From: Dromaius novaehollandiae
Taxonomy: Eukaryota > Chordata > Aves > Casuariiformes > Dromaiidae
Direction of reading: 5' to 3'
DNA length: 64,000 nt
NCBI RefSeq assembly: GCF_036370855.1
Contig: NC_088100.1
Span: 108,420,387 to 108,484,386, forward strand
The translations under genes and the position numbers were made by a program. The notes under the pieces were generated by a model. That model was not told where the DNA came from. It saw nothing but the letters and a program-made list of their open reading frames with translations, and made no database searches. Below are positions 26,346 through 38,935 of this stretch, in pieces (the stretch's first letter is position 1; every line of letters begins with the position of its first letter).

Positions 26346-26904
26346 AGGTCACCAAAGCAAGATGGTGGATTTTCATGCCATATATTTATGTTACCATGAC
26401 TTCCTTATCAGCAATGGAGTTGGGCAATTTTGCACCAGATGTGACTCTCGCTGATACCTGATGGCATCCGTGGACAAACAGTGGGCAAGCAGGCCTGTGC
26501 AGAATATCCACCCAGCTTTTGCAGAAATCAGGGCATGTTTTCGTAAGAGTTTGTAGAGATCTCTTTAAAAAACCCCTAGATTTTACTGGATTTTTAATGC
26601 AGGCAAAATAAAATCCATTTTTTTCCTTCAGCATCATAGCACCTGTTCAGGAATAAAATCCCTCAAATGCAGTTAATAGATCAATTTTGTTTTAGTGCTG
26701 CTCACCCCTCTCTGAACCTGATGTGTTGCCACACAACCTCTGCTCTAGTCAATACGTCTTTAGAAGAACCTCGTTGCAAATTTTGCTTTGGGGTTCAGAC
26801 ACCTACTCCAGCTTATGTTAGAAAGGGCACAAAGAGAGATCCTGGCTTTTACAAGGATTCTTTGGTGATAGGTCTGAAAGCGTAGCAAGTCCTACTTTCA
26901 AACC

Positions 26905-27400
26905 AGGCAAGAGCAGGTCCCTGTGGTGCAGGGAGGGAGCGGCTGGCTGGGGGGGGCAGCAGGAGGGGCCCCCCCATGCCAGAAGGCAGCAGTGGCCACG
27001 GATCTGCCCCTGGCCCACCGGTCCGCTTCCTGCTCCTCAGGGGCCTGCAGGTCTCCACGGAAAATGCAGCCCAAGCTGCCCGCTTCCCACCTCATTCCAA
27101 AACACCGTCAGGCTCTTCTTCTTTTTTTTTTTTAACCTGAAGCCCCAGGCAAGACTGTGGCCTGGAGGGCATGCACCTTCTCCTGCCCGCTCTCCCACTG
27201 CCCCGCTCCCCCAGCCATAGCAGCGGGGAGGAGGGCAGAGGCAGGCAGGGAGCAGACCCGCAGGCACCAGACCACCTGGGTGCCCTCCGGCCGCTGGCCA
27301 CCCCAGGGGCAGGCAGTGCCTGTCCTCCCAGGGCGAAGCTGCTGGGGCTGGGGGCTGTCTCCTCCTCGGAGCAGCTGTGCTGCCAGGCAGGGTAGGGCAG
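26905..27400. other. GC-rich patch
   Basis: Locally GC-rich (G7 and C7 runs, CAGG and GGCAG words) but with few CpG compared with the 4-kb island. Overlapping open frames on both strands are by-products. It is interrupted by a T12-type run near 27121-27133. It could be an exon of a non-coding RNA or an old repeat; nothing decides this. Confidence 0.4.
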
Positions 27401-28899
27401 ATGCAATAGGAAGGGAAGAGAGGAGAAAGGAAAAGGGAGGAGGGAGAAACTCCTCCTGCCAGACACTTTTGCAGTTTTTATAAACAATGGAGACACTGAA
27501 GCAGGCAGGACAGGTTAGAGACCTGCAGCAGGGCAGGAGAACCCACTTGGTACCAGATACACAGTGGTACCCACAGCAATAAGGGGCTCAATCCATGAAG
27601 TAGTTTAGCATTGACAGGACATTATAGGCCACATTCTGTTCTTACTTTCCGTGGTTTCTACTACACCATGACATCCAACAGCAGACCTATGCCACCCAGA
27701 CATAGAAAGCCTTGGCAGTTACCTGAAGAGATGCTGATCTCTCAGGAGTCAACCCTGGAAATAGTAAAGGCTCAGCTGGCAATTGCGGAGTCTGCCTGCA
27801 ATCCCTGCAGCTGTCCCCCAACCTGGGCACGAGCCCAGCATTTGCCTGCACAAAAAGATCCACGTGGAGACACTGCAGTGTGTGGCGCAACACTTGCAGG
27901 TGCCTGCTATGGTGTAGCCGCTCAGGGCCCACAGGCCAGCACTTTGCTCTGCAGAAGATTTTCCAGTGATTTCCTAAAAGAACTTTAAATGATTTCATTG
28001 ATTCAGGCATATTTCAAGGCTCCAACATAATGCTCATGTTCAGAAGGAAAACAAGGTGTCCTTTTCTTCCATCAGGTTTTACCATTCTGCTCCCAGTGCC
28101 TTTGTCACTCCACTCCCGCATATAACTGGGCTGCAGGAGAACTTCCTTCTCACAAAGAACAAGTGTATGCCTGAAGGTCAGGAACAGCATTCCCTTAGTG
28201 ACCAATTTATGCAGGCAAGGCTGGAAATGGGACCATCGAGGTGCTGAGCCACGAGTATCCCGTAGAGAAATCTGGTCCCTGCTGACCTCCAAACTGCAGG
28301 AGAGATTTGGGCTCTACCCAAATGATCCCTTCTCTGGCTTTTGCTATGATGCTCACACTGTCAGACTGTGCCTGTGCAGCACACAGGAGCCAATTCAACT
28401 GATCTAGCTGCCACTGAGTCAGTAGAAGCTTTTCTGCCCCTTTCTGCAGCTCCACACGCACACACAAACCTGTCTTTAAAGAAACAACTCTGAAGTTATG
28501 GTCAAGCATTCCACATTTAGAAATGCCAGAATTAAGGGTTTGGAGACTTTACAACCAGGAATGCCCCCATCATCATTTCCTTTTTCACCTCTCAGTTCTG
28601 GGTAAGCAGGATTTCGTCTTGGTTGGGTTTGTCTTCCTAGGGGACTTAGAGCTTCCAAGGGGAAGAGAATTCACGAGGTCATTCAGTATGTCTACTACTA
28701 TAGTGTTACAGGGATTATTTACCCTCCTTGTTGAAAAAAAAGTCCAAAAACCAAAGATCAGACTCACTCCTACTCTGACTTTGCTTATAAATTGCACTTT
28801 TCAGCATCCTCTCCACCTTCACAGCCAAAAAGCTGCTTGTACAACTTTAATTCAACCTTCTCTGTATTATGAACAGATAGTACTTTAATAACATACTAC

Positions 28900-30139
28900 T
28901 TTCTCCACAGGGCCCCAGCCTTCATTCAGTCTCCATTAGCAGCTAGTAGACACTTTGTTTTCTCCTCACTGTTCTCCATGCTACTTTGTGCCTTCTTTTC
29001 TGCACAGAAACACAGGATTTTTCATTTCCTTGCTGTTCTTTCTCTGGTGCTCACAACTAAGGTACCCAGCTGCTTCCTAGCCCTCATAGTCAGTCCCTGG
29101 TTTTTGGCTTCCCGTCTCCATCTGTTTACCCAGTCAGACTCAGGCTCTGCGCAACCTCTCTGTTTCATTCATGGTGACCTAAATTCCACCCTGTCAGCTC
29201 TCACCTACCGACTCCTTGTTCTGATCTGTCCCTACCAGTCTTACACTTCAAGGTCTGTCTCCTCTCTTCTCTGCTTGAAGGAGGCTGCCTTGCCTTCCCG
29301 GCTGCCTTGCCTTCCCGGCTGCCTTGCCTGGCTACCTGCTGCTGTCGTAAACAGCAGAGATACTTGACATCAGCCTGGGCAGCAGCAGCCTGGTGAGAAA
29401 ATGTCCAGCCTAGTTAGAAAACTGCAACCTCAGTTTGACTCCCAAGTGGCTTCTCATCACCAGACCAGGTCCTTCCTCGCTCAGTGCCCGAGCAGCCTTT
29501 CAGTTCTCACTCAGTGAGTTGCCTCAGGCCCGTTTACCATGCACCATCCAAACCTCGAACCGAGTACAGGACAGCACATACCCAAGTGCATCCAACATCA
29601 GTGAACCCGTGGCAGTGGTGAGTACTCACAGCACACTACCCCCAGTGGTATCCCAGGAGTTTTTTGTTTCCAGAGTGACTGACGGCAGCCACCTGGCTGC
29701 ATCCAGAGTAGGAGAGGCAGTCACCCACCACTGTGGGCTTCACAGGTACTTCCTGATGGCACTGCAAGGCCTGGACTCAGCACAACATGGTCCTGAGGGG
29801 AGTGTTTTAGTGGGTTTAGATGCTGCTTCCCCTTGTTCTCCTCAGCTTCATTCCCCTCTTGCCTTTTCCTTTTTCCCAGTCCCAGGTTCTTTTCTTTGCT
29901 CACCTTTGGCTCCAGATTTTACGTTCCCAGAAATGCAGTGCTGGTCCTACATCCCAGCTCCCCACCCATCAGTGCCACATCTTCGTTCCTTACCCATTTC
30001 CCTAGTGAGATCCCTTTTCCTCCTCATTTCCATTTCTCACCTCAGATGAGGCTGCTTTCCCTTCTTACTTCCTGCAGCCTGCATAGCAGCTGGGGAATTG
30101 GCAACAGAAGAGAAACAGTGTTTTCCTGCATTTTGTAGC
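28900..30139 (+). other. Pyrimidine-rich block with long open frame
   Basis: C and T dominate for more than 1 kb, so stop codons are rare, and a 204-codon frame (29435-30049) results. The translation is Ser/Pro/Leu-rich, low in charged residues, has no motif I know and no splice sites that delimit it. I treat it as non-coding, possibly part of an old dispersed element. Confidence 0.4.
29284..29330 (+). repeat. 17-base tandem repeat, 2.7 units
   Basis: Unit GCTGCCTTGCCTTCCCG occurs twice exactly and then partly a third time, inside the pyrimidine-rich block. Confidence 0.95.
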
Positions 30140-30718
30140 TCACAGCTTTTGCTCATCAGGAGGAGGAGAAGGAATTGCCATGAAGGTCCGTCTGCTCAGA
30201 GCGTGGGCCTGTGCTGGAACATGCTTGGTGCAAGCAGACTCTTCCCTGAATTTAGCTGACAAACACTAACAAGTGTCTCCTTGGTAGATACTATCACAGG
30301 TTTTTGGAGGTTTAATGATGATCAAATCTGGGCTATTTTCACAGAAGTGGCAAAGTACATCTGTGGAAATTGCCTTCCTAAACAGCAAGTCAATGAAAGA
30401 GTTTAACAAATCTATTAAAAATCACGTACCATGGGACAAACTGTTGTGACAAATCAAACAGCTCAAGTGCTTTAGTGGAAATGTTAAAAAAAACCTGCAA
30501 AAAACAAGTTCAACCTGACACAGACATGCAGGTTGATATACTTCAGTATGAAGTGTTAAAATATGGGACTTGTAAATTATTGAAAAGGGGAAAATGGAAG
30601 CGTCAGGCAATAAATCTGTGTTATTTCTTGATAGTCACCTGGACGTTTTATAATACATTTTCTTAGCAACTGAAGCTTTTGGGGACATCCATGCTTTAAG
30701 ATAGCCTCTGCATGTGGG

Positions 30719-30752
30719 TTTTTGTTGTTTTTGTTTTGTTTTGTTTTGTTTC
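30719..30752 (+). repeat. TTTTG simple repeat
   Basis: Repeated TTTTG units with two interruptions. Confidence 0.9.
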
Positions 30753-33599
30753 TTTTTAAGATGCTTTAGTTTATAAGTTACATCTTTTGGTGAAAAAACA
30801 AAACCTGTTCTGACTCTTCTGATTTCCACTCTGCTGCAGCCATTCACTCTCAGCAATGACCTCAGAAAAATTACAGGCAATTAATTCTGCCAGCTGCTTT
30901 CCTGTCTTGCAGTTCTGTTTAGGAAATGCTTTGCTGTGTCAAGCTCTTTTGGGTGTCTTTCCACTGCCTAAAGTCAGGCCCAGCGGCCCTCACATTGAGT
31001 TGCTTTTTTGCCCACCTCTCATGGTGCTGGAAAGGACCTTCCTTAACTGAAACCAAATATCTTACCTACCCTTTTCTGAAAGGAACTGATGTAAACTGAT
31101 TGCTAAGCCTGCAAGGCTGCCACTGACTTTTCCTAGGATAAGAACATTTATTTATCTTCTCCTGAGATATACAGCTTAGCTGTGCAAACAATGAACACTT
31201 CTGAGCAATCTAATAAACCTGCAATGAACATCCAAGAGTTGTTTAACAGAGAAGGCTGAGTTATTCTTACAGTCATAAGAGAAAGAAATGAGTGTAAATG
31301 ATACTTAACCCATAAGCAGCCAGCTGAGAGAATATGGCCATTCTAGCAAACAGCAAAGTTACTGGAAAAAATGGCCTAGCAATTTAGAGCAGGCCTTTTG
31401 TTTACAATTTAGAGGTGGAATGATTTGTGGGCTCAGGCAACGTGAATGCCCTCTGTGGATCTGGATCTATCTGTGACTCTTTCTAGCCCCACATGTTTCT
31501 GTCCTGGAACCCAAGGCTCTGGCTGAGACCCAATACTTTTCACTTAAGTTTAGACACAATAAATCATGAAGTCATGGTCATGTAGCAAACACTGAGGAAA
31601 TGGTTTACAGATCTCCGCACCCTATCCTCTCCATCCCTTTCCTGACCACTTGGAGCCTCTCAAATCCCTCTCTGTCCCTCCAAAGTAATTGCAGCAAGAT
31701 GTCCTGTTATCACGAAGGAATACTGCATTTGCACACTGTGCTTCTGCAGCACTTCTGCCCTGACTTCCAGAGGGAGTACCACAGCAGTGCACAGTTGGTT
31801 GCAGGCTCTGCAGCGTTTTTCAGTGATAAAGTGACCCTTTATTCATCAGAACTAGCAACACTGATCTACAGGCTTTGAAGGTTGTGGATGCTGGTATGAA
31901 TATATAGGAGCTCCTTTGACTGGTAAAGGTCAAGCCAAATGTGTTTGAAAATTAATTTGACAAAGATTAGCACTAAACTCTAGCAATTTGCTTATCATCC
32001 CAATTTCATAAAGTTTTGTGGTTCTTAACATTCCCTCTCCTTACATGGGAATGTCTGCTCTTAACTAATAAAGACCAACATTCAGCACACTCCTGTAATT
32101 TATGCACTATGATCAAGACAGAAATTCCTTCTGTGTGGCATCAGAAGCCCTAACCCCTGAGACCATGCTGCACACCACATTTTACTATACTCACTCTAAG
32201 AAGGCAAAAAGCAGAAAATTTGGAGACTGGAGAGAATGGGGAGGCAGCAAGGCTGACAGTACTTTTTGTCTCTGAAGCTTCACAGATATGAAGGTAAGGT
32301 TTTCAAGGGTCCCATGTAATTCAAAGTGCTGTGATTTTTAATTGGCACAGAAAGAGCTTAGTGCACAGACACATGCGTTCAGACCTGTCACTTTGTTTCT
32401 AGTGCCCAGATATCATCAGCGCTGCTATAAAAGAGCTGTGAACTGGAAGAGCAATGTGGACATTGAAATGTAAATGAGTATACAATCATCTCACTTGGCT
32501 CCAGGATCCATTACCTACCCCCACTGACTTTTGAACTAGAAGAGGGCTTAACAAAGCAGGGCATAAGCACTCAATTATTACAGACGTGTTTACCCTACGG
32601 GATGCATCTGGATGGCCTGGCAACTTGTATTGTAGGAAGGACATGGGGTAGTTTACCATAACAAAGTCAAGTACGTGTTGTTCCTCTAAACTCTGCTTTA
32701 TTGGCCTCAGATCCTTATCTCCTTGACACTGAAGAATGGTGCCTTATGACTGCTGAAATGCCTTGAACCAGGCTTGCATTATGGGAAAACCCAAGAACTG
32801 GAACAAGAGGCTTCTTGCAATGAAAAACACTCCATGGGGAAGTAGAGAGGCTCTCAACCATGTCCTGGAAAATAACTCATGCTAAACTGGACCAACCTCT
32901 ACACAAGTCTGAACACCTTCAGCTCTCACTGAAGTCCAGTCACTCCCACTTACTTAGGTTTGTCTGCATGTCTTTGCTATACACTCCCAGGAATGTGCTG
33001 TCTTACTGCACACATCTTACTCTCCCTGCTTACTTTGGTTATTTTTAATGTTGGGGAAAGTTTCTGATCCATCACTGCCTGGAGCTGCCTATGTAGCCAC
33101 AACGCTGATTTCCTTGTCCTGCCTCCCTGGTGCACTTTACTCGTGGGGATGAGACACATGGGAATGCAGACTCCCACACATCTTGTGGGCTTTCTGCTCT
33201 TCCTGTCCAGCTAAGATGATGGCATACAGCTTGTGGATACAACCTACCCCAATCCAGCATCAGCTAAAGCTAGTGGAAAGACTCCCAATGACTTTGACAA
33301 GCTAAAAGGGAGCTGCCACCCCGTTTCACTGATGCAAGGTAACTCTGTATTTACATAGTTTTTACTGACTTTGTTGAATTCAAACCAGAGGTGCATTCTG
33401 ACTGATTGTTCATCCCAAGCCACATTCGTCTTTGCTTTGACTGATAAGGCTTCACATCCTTCTAATCCATATGAAGCTGCTTGAGAGATGGATCCATTCC
33501 ATGTGGGCTTTTCTTTTAATTTGCCCAGGTCCCCTTTGATCTTGTGAATCTCTGTATTTAATTATGTGAGTTGAATGAGCTATCATACCTCCTGCTGCA

Positions 33600-33635
33600 C
33601 TTTTCTCTCTTTTTCTTTTTCTTTTTTTCTTTTTG
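33600..33635 (+). repeat. Polypyrimidine tract (T with C)
   Basis: About 35 bases of T interrupted by single C. Confidence 0.85.
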
Positions 33636-36600
33636 GTCTAAGGAAGGAGAGTGCAATTCTTGGCAGCACAGCTCTTCAATTTTAATACGCAGCTAATACA
33701 ACAGTAAGCTCACCTTCAATTGTTCCTCATCTTTGATGCATGATTAAATGACTGCCAAGGGCAGGAGGGCATTACAAAAAGATGCTTCTAGGTGAATAGA
33801 TTCACCAACCTGAAAGGGCCCTTGTGGCTATCTGGGGCACATAGGCCTTGGTGGTATTGCTCTGCCACTTGCAGTCAGAGCATAAATGTAGTACTTTACA
33901 CTTCCCCTTGGCTGCTGAAAATAACACACAAAGAATGTTTTAAATCAACAAGACAGAATTAAGAGACACAAAGAAAAGCCTACACTACATCCCAAACAAG
34001 CAGTCCAGAGCATGGAGGGAGAACAGAGGATCTGTATGGTTGCAGCGAGGCAAACAGGTAGAGAAGTGTGAGATAGCAGAAAATGAAGGTGGAAAATATT
34101 CCTCTTATTACATCTCTCTGTCTTTCTCTGGCTTGTTGCTGTCTGGCTAGACTGTGAATTTGACTTCTTCCACCTTGCACACTCTGGGATGCACTGACAG
34201 TAATATGATTGTGGTGGAGTTAAATTATCATGCAGGCAGGTGAGAACCCAGATCTTTGGGCTCCAGTGAGATGGAAATATTCCTTGGGAACCTTAGGTCA
34301 GTTTTATGCCTGCTTTGTACCACCAGAACATTAAGAAGACCAGCTGCCTTGAGGATTTTGCCAAATAGGCTGGACTCTGAGCTGGAGAAGCAGCATATTT
34401 CAATACGACAACTGTACTCCTGAGTTCACCTCTGAGTAGGATCTTCAGAGGCGGTCCAGGAGCACAGCACCCATCCTTTAGCAACAGAATTATCTCTCCC
34501 AGATCCCCAATAGGCAGTGCCAGGCACCCACAGTTGAGCTAGAACAAGCTACCTAGATACTGGATACCGTATATTTGCAATAGTATGGCACTCCTGCCAG
34601 ATTTAAATACTCTGCTCCTTTGCTTATTAGCTAAGCTAGTCCCATTTTCAGATTATTTATTATTTTTAATCCCAGTCTGTGGGGAACTGAGCCTTTATGA
34701 GGCTCTGAGGTGGGCCAGCTGCAAGACTGTTTCGTGATATATGCAGCAGCTCATACTTGGCAATATCTATCAGCAGGGATGCAGGCACCAGGAGGACCAC
34801 TTTTACCTGTGCCTATGTCTTTGAGCCATCACTGAACAACAGACTTCTTGTGTCATCCTAACTCACAGTAGCAATTAACATGGTTCCCTAATGCACAGAA
34901 CCAAAATCTGTATCTAAATTTAGGGTTTTGGCATTAGCTATGCATGCTATAGCTCATTAAAAATGGATAGTAATTTTAAGCTCTGACACATAAGCAGGAA
35001 AATATATTGCTCAATATGCACAAAGTACTGAAATAAAATATCCATTATCTGCATGCCACAGTTTCAGTAGAGTATTCTGGAACGTGGTGGTGATTAAAAC
35101 AGCAAGTTTTTGTTGGCCTGCCACAGACTGTCCCTGGGTTATGCTTATAAAGCTATTAGAGGGGTGAAGGAAGTGAGGTCAGTGAAGTGCCTGAGCATCC
35201 TGTGGCATACGGCAAGTCTCACGCCACAGGAACGGGGCTTTGTGCAAGGGAACAATCTAACTTGACTGTTCCTCCTTCCAAGGTCATGTTGAAGAGGAGT
35301 GTAGTGGCACTGGAAAGCAGCCAACTTCAGCGTTCACACAGCAAACATGAAACAGTCGTAGGTACTAAAGAGAGTTGTGCTGTGGACTCCCAGGAAAAGC
35401 AAACTCACAGACTTACTTGTTTCTGCACAGGCACTGCAACAAGCTGTGGCTGCAAGGCCCGATGCCACAACCCTGAAGGCAAACGGCCTCACACACCAAG
35501 CATTCTCCCCATACCTGAACGTTTATTTCCAAGATCAGCTTTCTTAATGAGGCCCCACTATCTAAATCTGACACTTACATGTTTTCTTTCAGATGAAGCA
35601 AGTGGGTTGCTGTTCTCTTTTTGAATGTATCATCTCACGGAGAGAAAACGATGTGTTGTTTTGTTGGTATGTGTTTCTTCTAGATCTTTGCAACAAGTTA
35701 AGTGTATGAGGAAAAACCATATCCGATCATTTCAGCAAACTCTATCCCTGTCTGTGTGAAGGTTTGTAAAAATGGTAGTAGAAGAAGGCCCAGATAAAGT
35801 AAATTGGAAATCACAGTGATGGAGGTTGCAAAAACATAGTGCTCATTTATCTGTTGTGAATCCACCTTTTTTTAGACAGACTGCTTACAAATATGTTTCT
35901 TAACATCTGTGAATCATGTATGAAACAGTGTTATTGAAAGAAAACAAAAAAGATGCCTTATGTGCTCTAACAGGATTTACATTGTTATTCAAGCTCAGTT
36001 AGCTGACTCACTATTTTAGCTTGCTACCAAGAAAGTATCAAAGTGATCTATGGGATATATGGCAAATATCTATGCTGCTCAAAGTGTGAATTCTGCAGTA
36101 AGTGAGGGTGTACATGGGGTGTGCACAAAACAAGCAGAATTGGCTTCTCCAACAGATTTTTGTTTCATACTAATGATTCAGTCACGCAAAAGGCATCACT
36201 TACCAAATACAGTTCCTCTAATAACCCTCATACAGCCTGAGTCTCCTCTTACAGTAACTTGCTAGGCAATAGGTCTGTGTGAACAAACATAGGAATCTTT
36301 ATTAGACCTTTATTAAATCCTCTGTTTACACACCCAAATGCCCATTCTCACTGAATTCTTTGCAGAATCTCATAATCTGTAATTGCTATGCTCTAGACTC
36401 ATCCACGTCATCCTTGGTGCTGCAGACTAATCGACCAATTAGTGACGTAAGCTCATCTGGTAACCTAGGAGATTGGGAGGCAGCATTTTAGATGAGTGTT
36501 AGAATATTCAGAGACATTTTTTGAGACTTGTTTTTTGGTTCTATTTAGCATTTTACCATATCAGCAGATTTGCAGTATGACTAATTAAAGCAAGGCATGG

Positions 36601-36639
36601 CTGGCACTGTCTATCTAGTAATATAACCACCATTATCAT

Positions 36640-36855
36640 AGTACCTTGGTACCTTAAATTCATGGTAAGCTTTCAAGATTCCTGCAAAGTAGGAAAGCAT
36701 TGCCGTACACAGGAAGTGCTGCTGCTCATAAAAATAAAGTGACTTGCTCATAGTCACTCAGTGGGTGGAGGAGCTCAGAGCTAGGAACCAAACCCAGATT
36801 TTCTGGGTCCTAGCTGAATGCCTAAAGCCAGACGACCATCACTCTGTTCTAGCAA
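36640..36855 (-). mobile_element. MIR-like CORE-SINE, old
   Basis: The given strand reads AAAGTGACTTGCTCATAGTC, ACTCAGTGGGTGGAGGAGC, AACCAAACCCAGATTTTC and CCAGACGACCATCACTCTG. This is the complement of the MIR pattern: loss of the GGGTTCGAATCCC-like B-box region, a CACTTACTAGCTGTGTGA-like core and a GGGCAAGTCACTT-like arm. A tRNA-derived head and core are visible; the tail is weak. Confidence 0.6.
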
Positions 36856-38844
36856 ATTCCTTCTGCTATTTGTGCTATGGAGAACCAAAGCTTCCGCAAC
36901 CATTTCTTTCCAATGGTCTATAGATATAGGTCATGGTGATATTGTCAGGGTATCTGGCTTTTGCAATGTTAATATGAAATGTTAATATAAATCATGTAAA
37001 GACATGGTGTATTGACCCAGTTCAATGACAGGTAGAGCAATCACTGGACGAAAATGGTTTATCGCTCTGTAAAGCATCCAATTATGCAAAAAGCATTATA
37101 AAATCATTCACTATTAATTATTTAGTCAAAATTCTTTTTCTGTACTTTTATTTGGCCTGAACTATTTTGATGCTGAAGCTGAAAAATAAAGAAGTCTACA
37201 AGTTTACAATAAAAGCAGTACAGAACTGATCTTTTACTGAATAAAGCTTATACTCCCCACTACCTTACTGCAAACCAGTCTTGCCAGCACACACTCTACC
37301 AACATGAAGCAATGTCACAGGAAGGGGGGCATTAATTTTTGTTAATTAGATTTCATTCCATTGCAGTAGAATTCATTTCTATAATGCAAGAAACCCAGAA
37401 GATGAACAAATGGAACTTTGAAGGCAGTTTAGCTCTCTGTGTGATAAGACTCCTCAAGATGATCCAAAACAATGCCAAGTAAAGCCACTCCACTACCAGC
37501 AGTCCTGTTATATCAGCCAAATGCTTAGATTGGGCTAAACCATACTTCTCAAGCCAAATGTCTTCAATTCAATATCCATTGTTTATCATAGATAGCAGCT
37601 TTGATTCTGAGAGATATTTTCTGGGTGTTTGTGTATATTATGAGCACTTTGCAGGAGGATGAAGGAAGCTCTGAGAAGTATTGGCAGATTAAGAAATGAA
37701 AGGAAGGTAATAAAACATTTTTCTTATCCAGCAGCTACTCAGATACTCACTCAGCTGTGGAACACATGTTCTGTGCATTGTCCATGTTCTACCTCATCAT
37801 TTTGCTAATGTTTTTATTGATTTTTCCAGTGAATAAACATTTTACTGTTTTCTTTGTATTATTACCTGTACAATTGCACAGAGCAACTGAGACCAGTGTT
37901 TCCTGTATTAGATGCTGCGCATACTACCTGAAGAGACATTCCACTGCCCAGAGCTGTCACAGGCAGCCTAGTCAAGGAGGAATAAGCAGGGAAAGATTAG
38001 AGAGAACATGAACACCAAGATCCATGCCAAACCTGTGTGCAAAATTCACCTTTCCTGAGCCCCAGGCAGCTTCTTAACTACTTCTTGGCTTCTGTAAACT
38101 GTGTGTTCTTCTGAGTCATTAAAAATTACACAAATAAAGATTAGTATTATTTAATGATGACATTGCTTTTGCATCTCCTCTCAAGGACTGTGAAACAGGT
38201 TTCATGGTTAAAAACGTCCTTTTTACATAGCTAAGTTGGAAGGGGATGGAGGCAGAGGGGAGATCATAGGCACAGTTGCACTGAGCTGTGGTAGGAAGGA
38301 ATTCTAAAGCACACAGAGCTCCCAGTAAATCTCTCTCTTTAGGTACTGTTAAATTTAAATAAAGTCTTGGTCAGGACATTGGCCAGGACTCTGGCACTTG
38401 CTCAAGAGGATGACTTCTTAGTGTAAGGGTTGCACATTTTGGGCTTCATATGTTCATTAACCATTACATTTAGTACTTCCTCATTCCATGTCATTCTCCA
38501 TTTTTTTGCCCATGTTTAGAGCAACAGTGTTTCCTAAACAAACCACTTCCCCTCCATGTGCAGTGATAGCAATTGCATTCATAGAAAAGTTCTAGTAGGA
38601 ACTGCCATGGGTCACAGTTTAATCTCCATTGATTTATACCAAAGAAATGTAACGACAAGGCTGTGTACTTTTTCAAAGATTGCAGTTCTGTCCTGCTCTC
38701 GTTACTTACTGCAAATGGGAGATACGTATGAAACTGAGGCTACGTTCTTTCTGTTAGACTGGAACTACCGACTTTGCAATCTCATTCACATGCAACTAGA
38801 TGAAAACCACAGTCCTCAGAGACAATAAGAACATAAAGTGCCAT

Positions 38845-38935
38845 TACAGGGCCTGATCTAACTTCTGCTAAAATCTGTGGCAGCATTTCCATTGAGTTCA
38901 ATAGTACACTACAAGTGACTCTGATTCTAAGCTGT
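38845..38935 (-). repeat. Old palindromic repeat (TCAATGG type), degraded
   Basis: Contains CAGGGCCTGATCTAAC and TTTCCATTGAGTTCAATAG, the core of the same family in the opposite orientation to the 16.2 kb copy. Confidence 0.45.

Larger units (their letters stand above)
20717..28900. other. Intergenic or intronic sequence without recognised genes
   Basis: No supported exon. Contents seen: a (CCCT)4 tract at 22511-22526, a perfect 17-base doublet at 23648-23681, a T run near 24932-24948, a CR1-like fragment at 26140-26345 and a GC-rich patch at 26905-27400. Confidence 0.5.
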
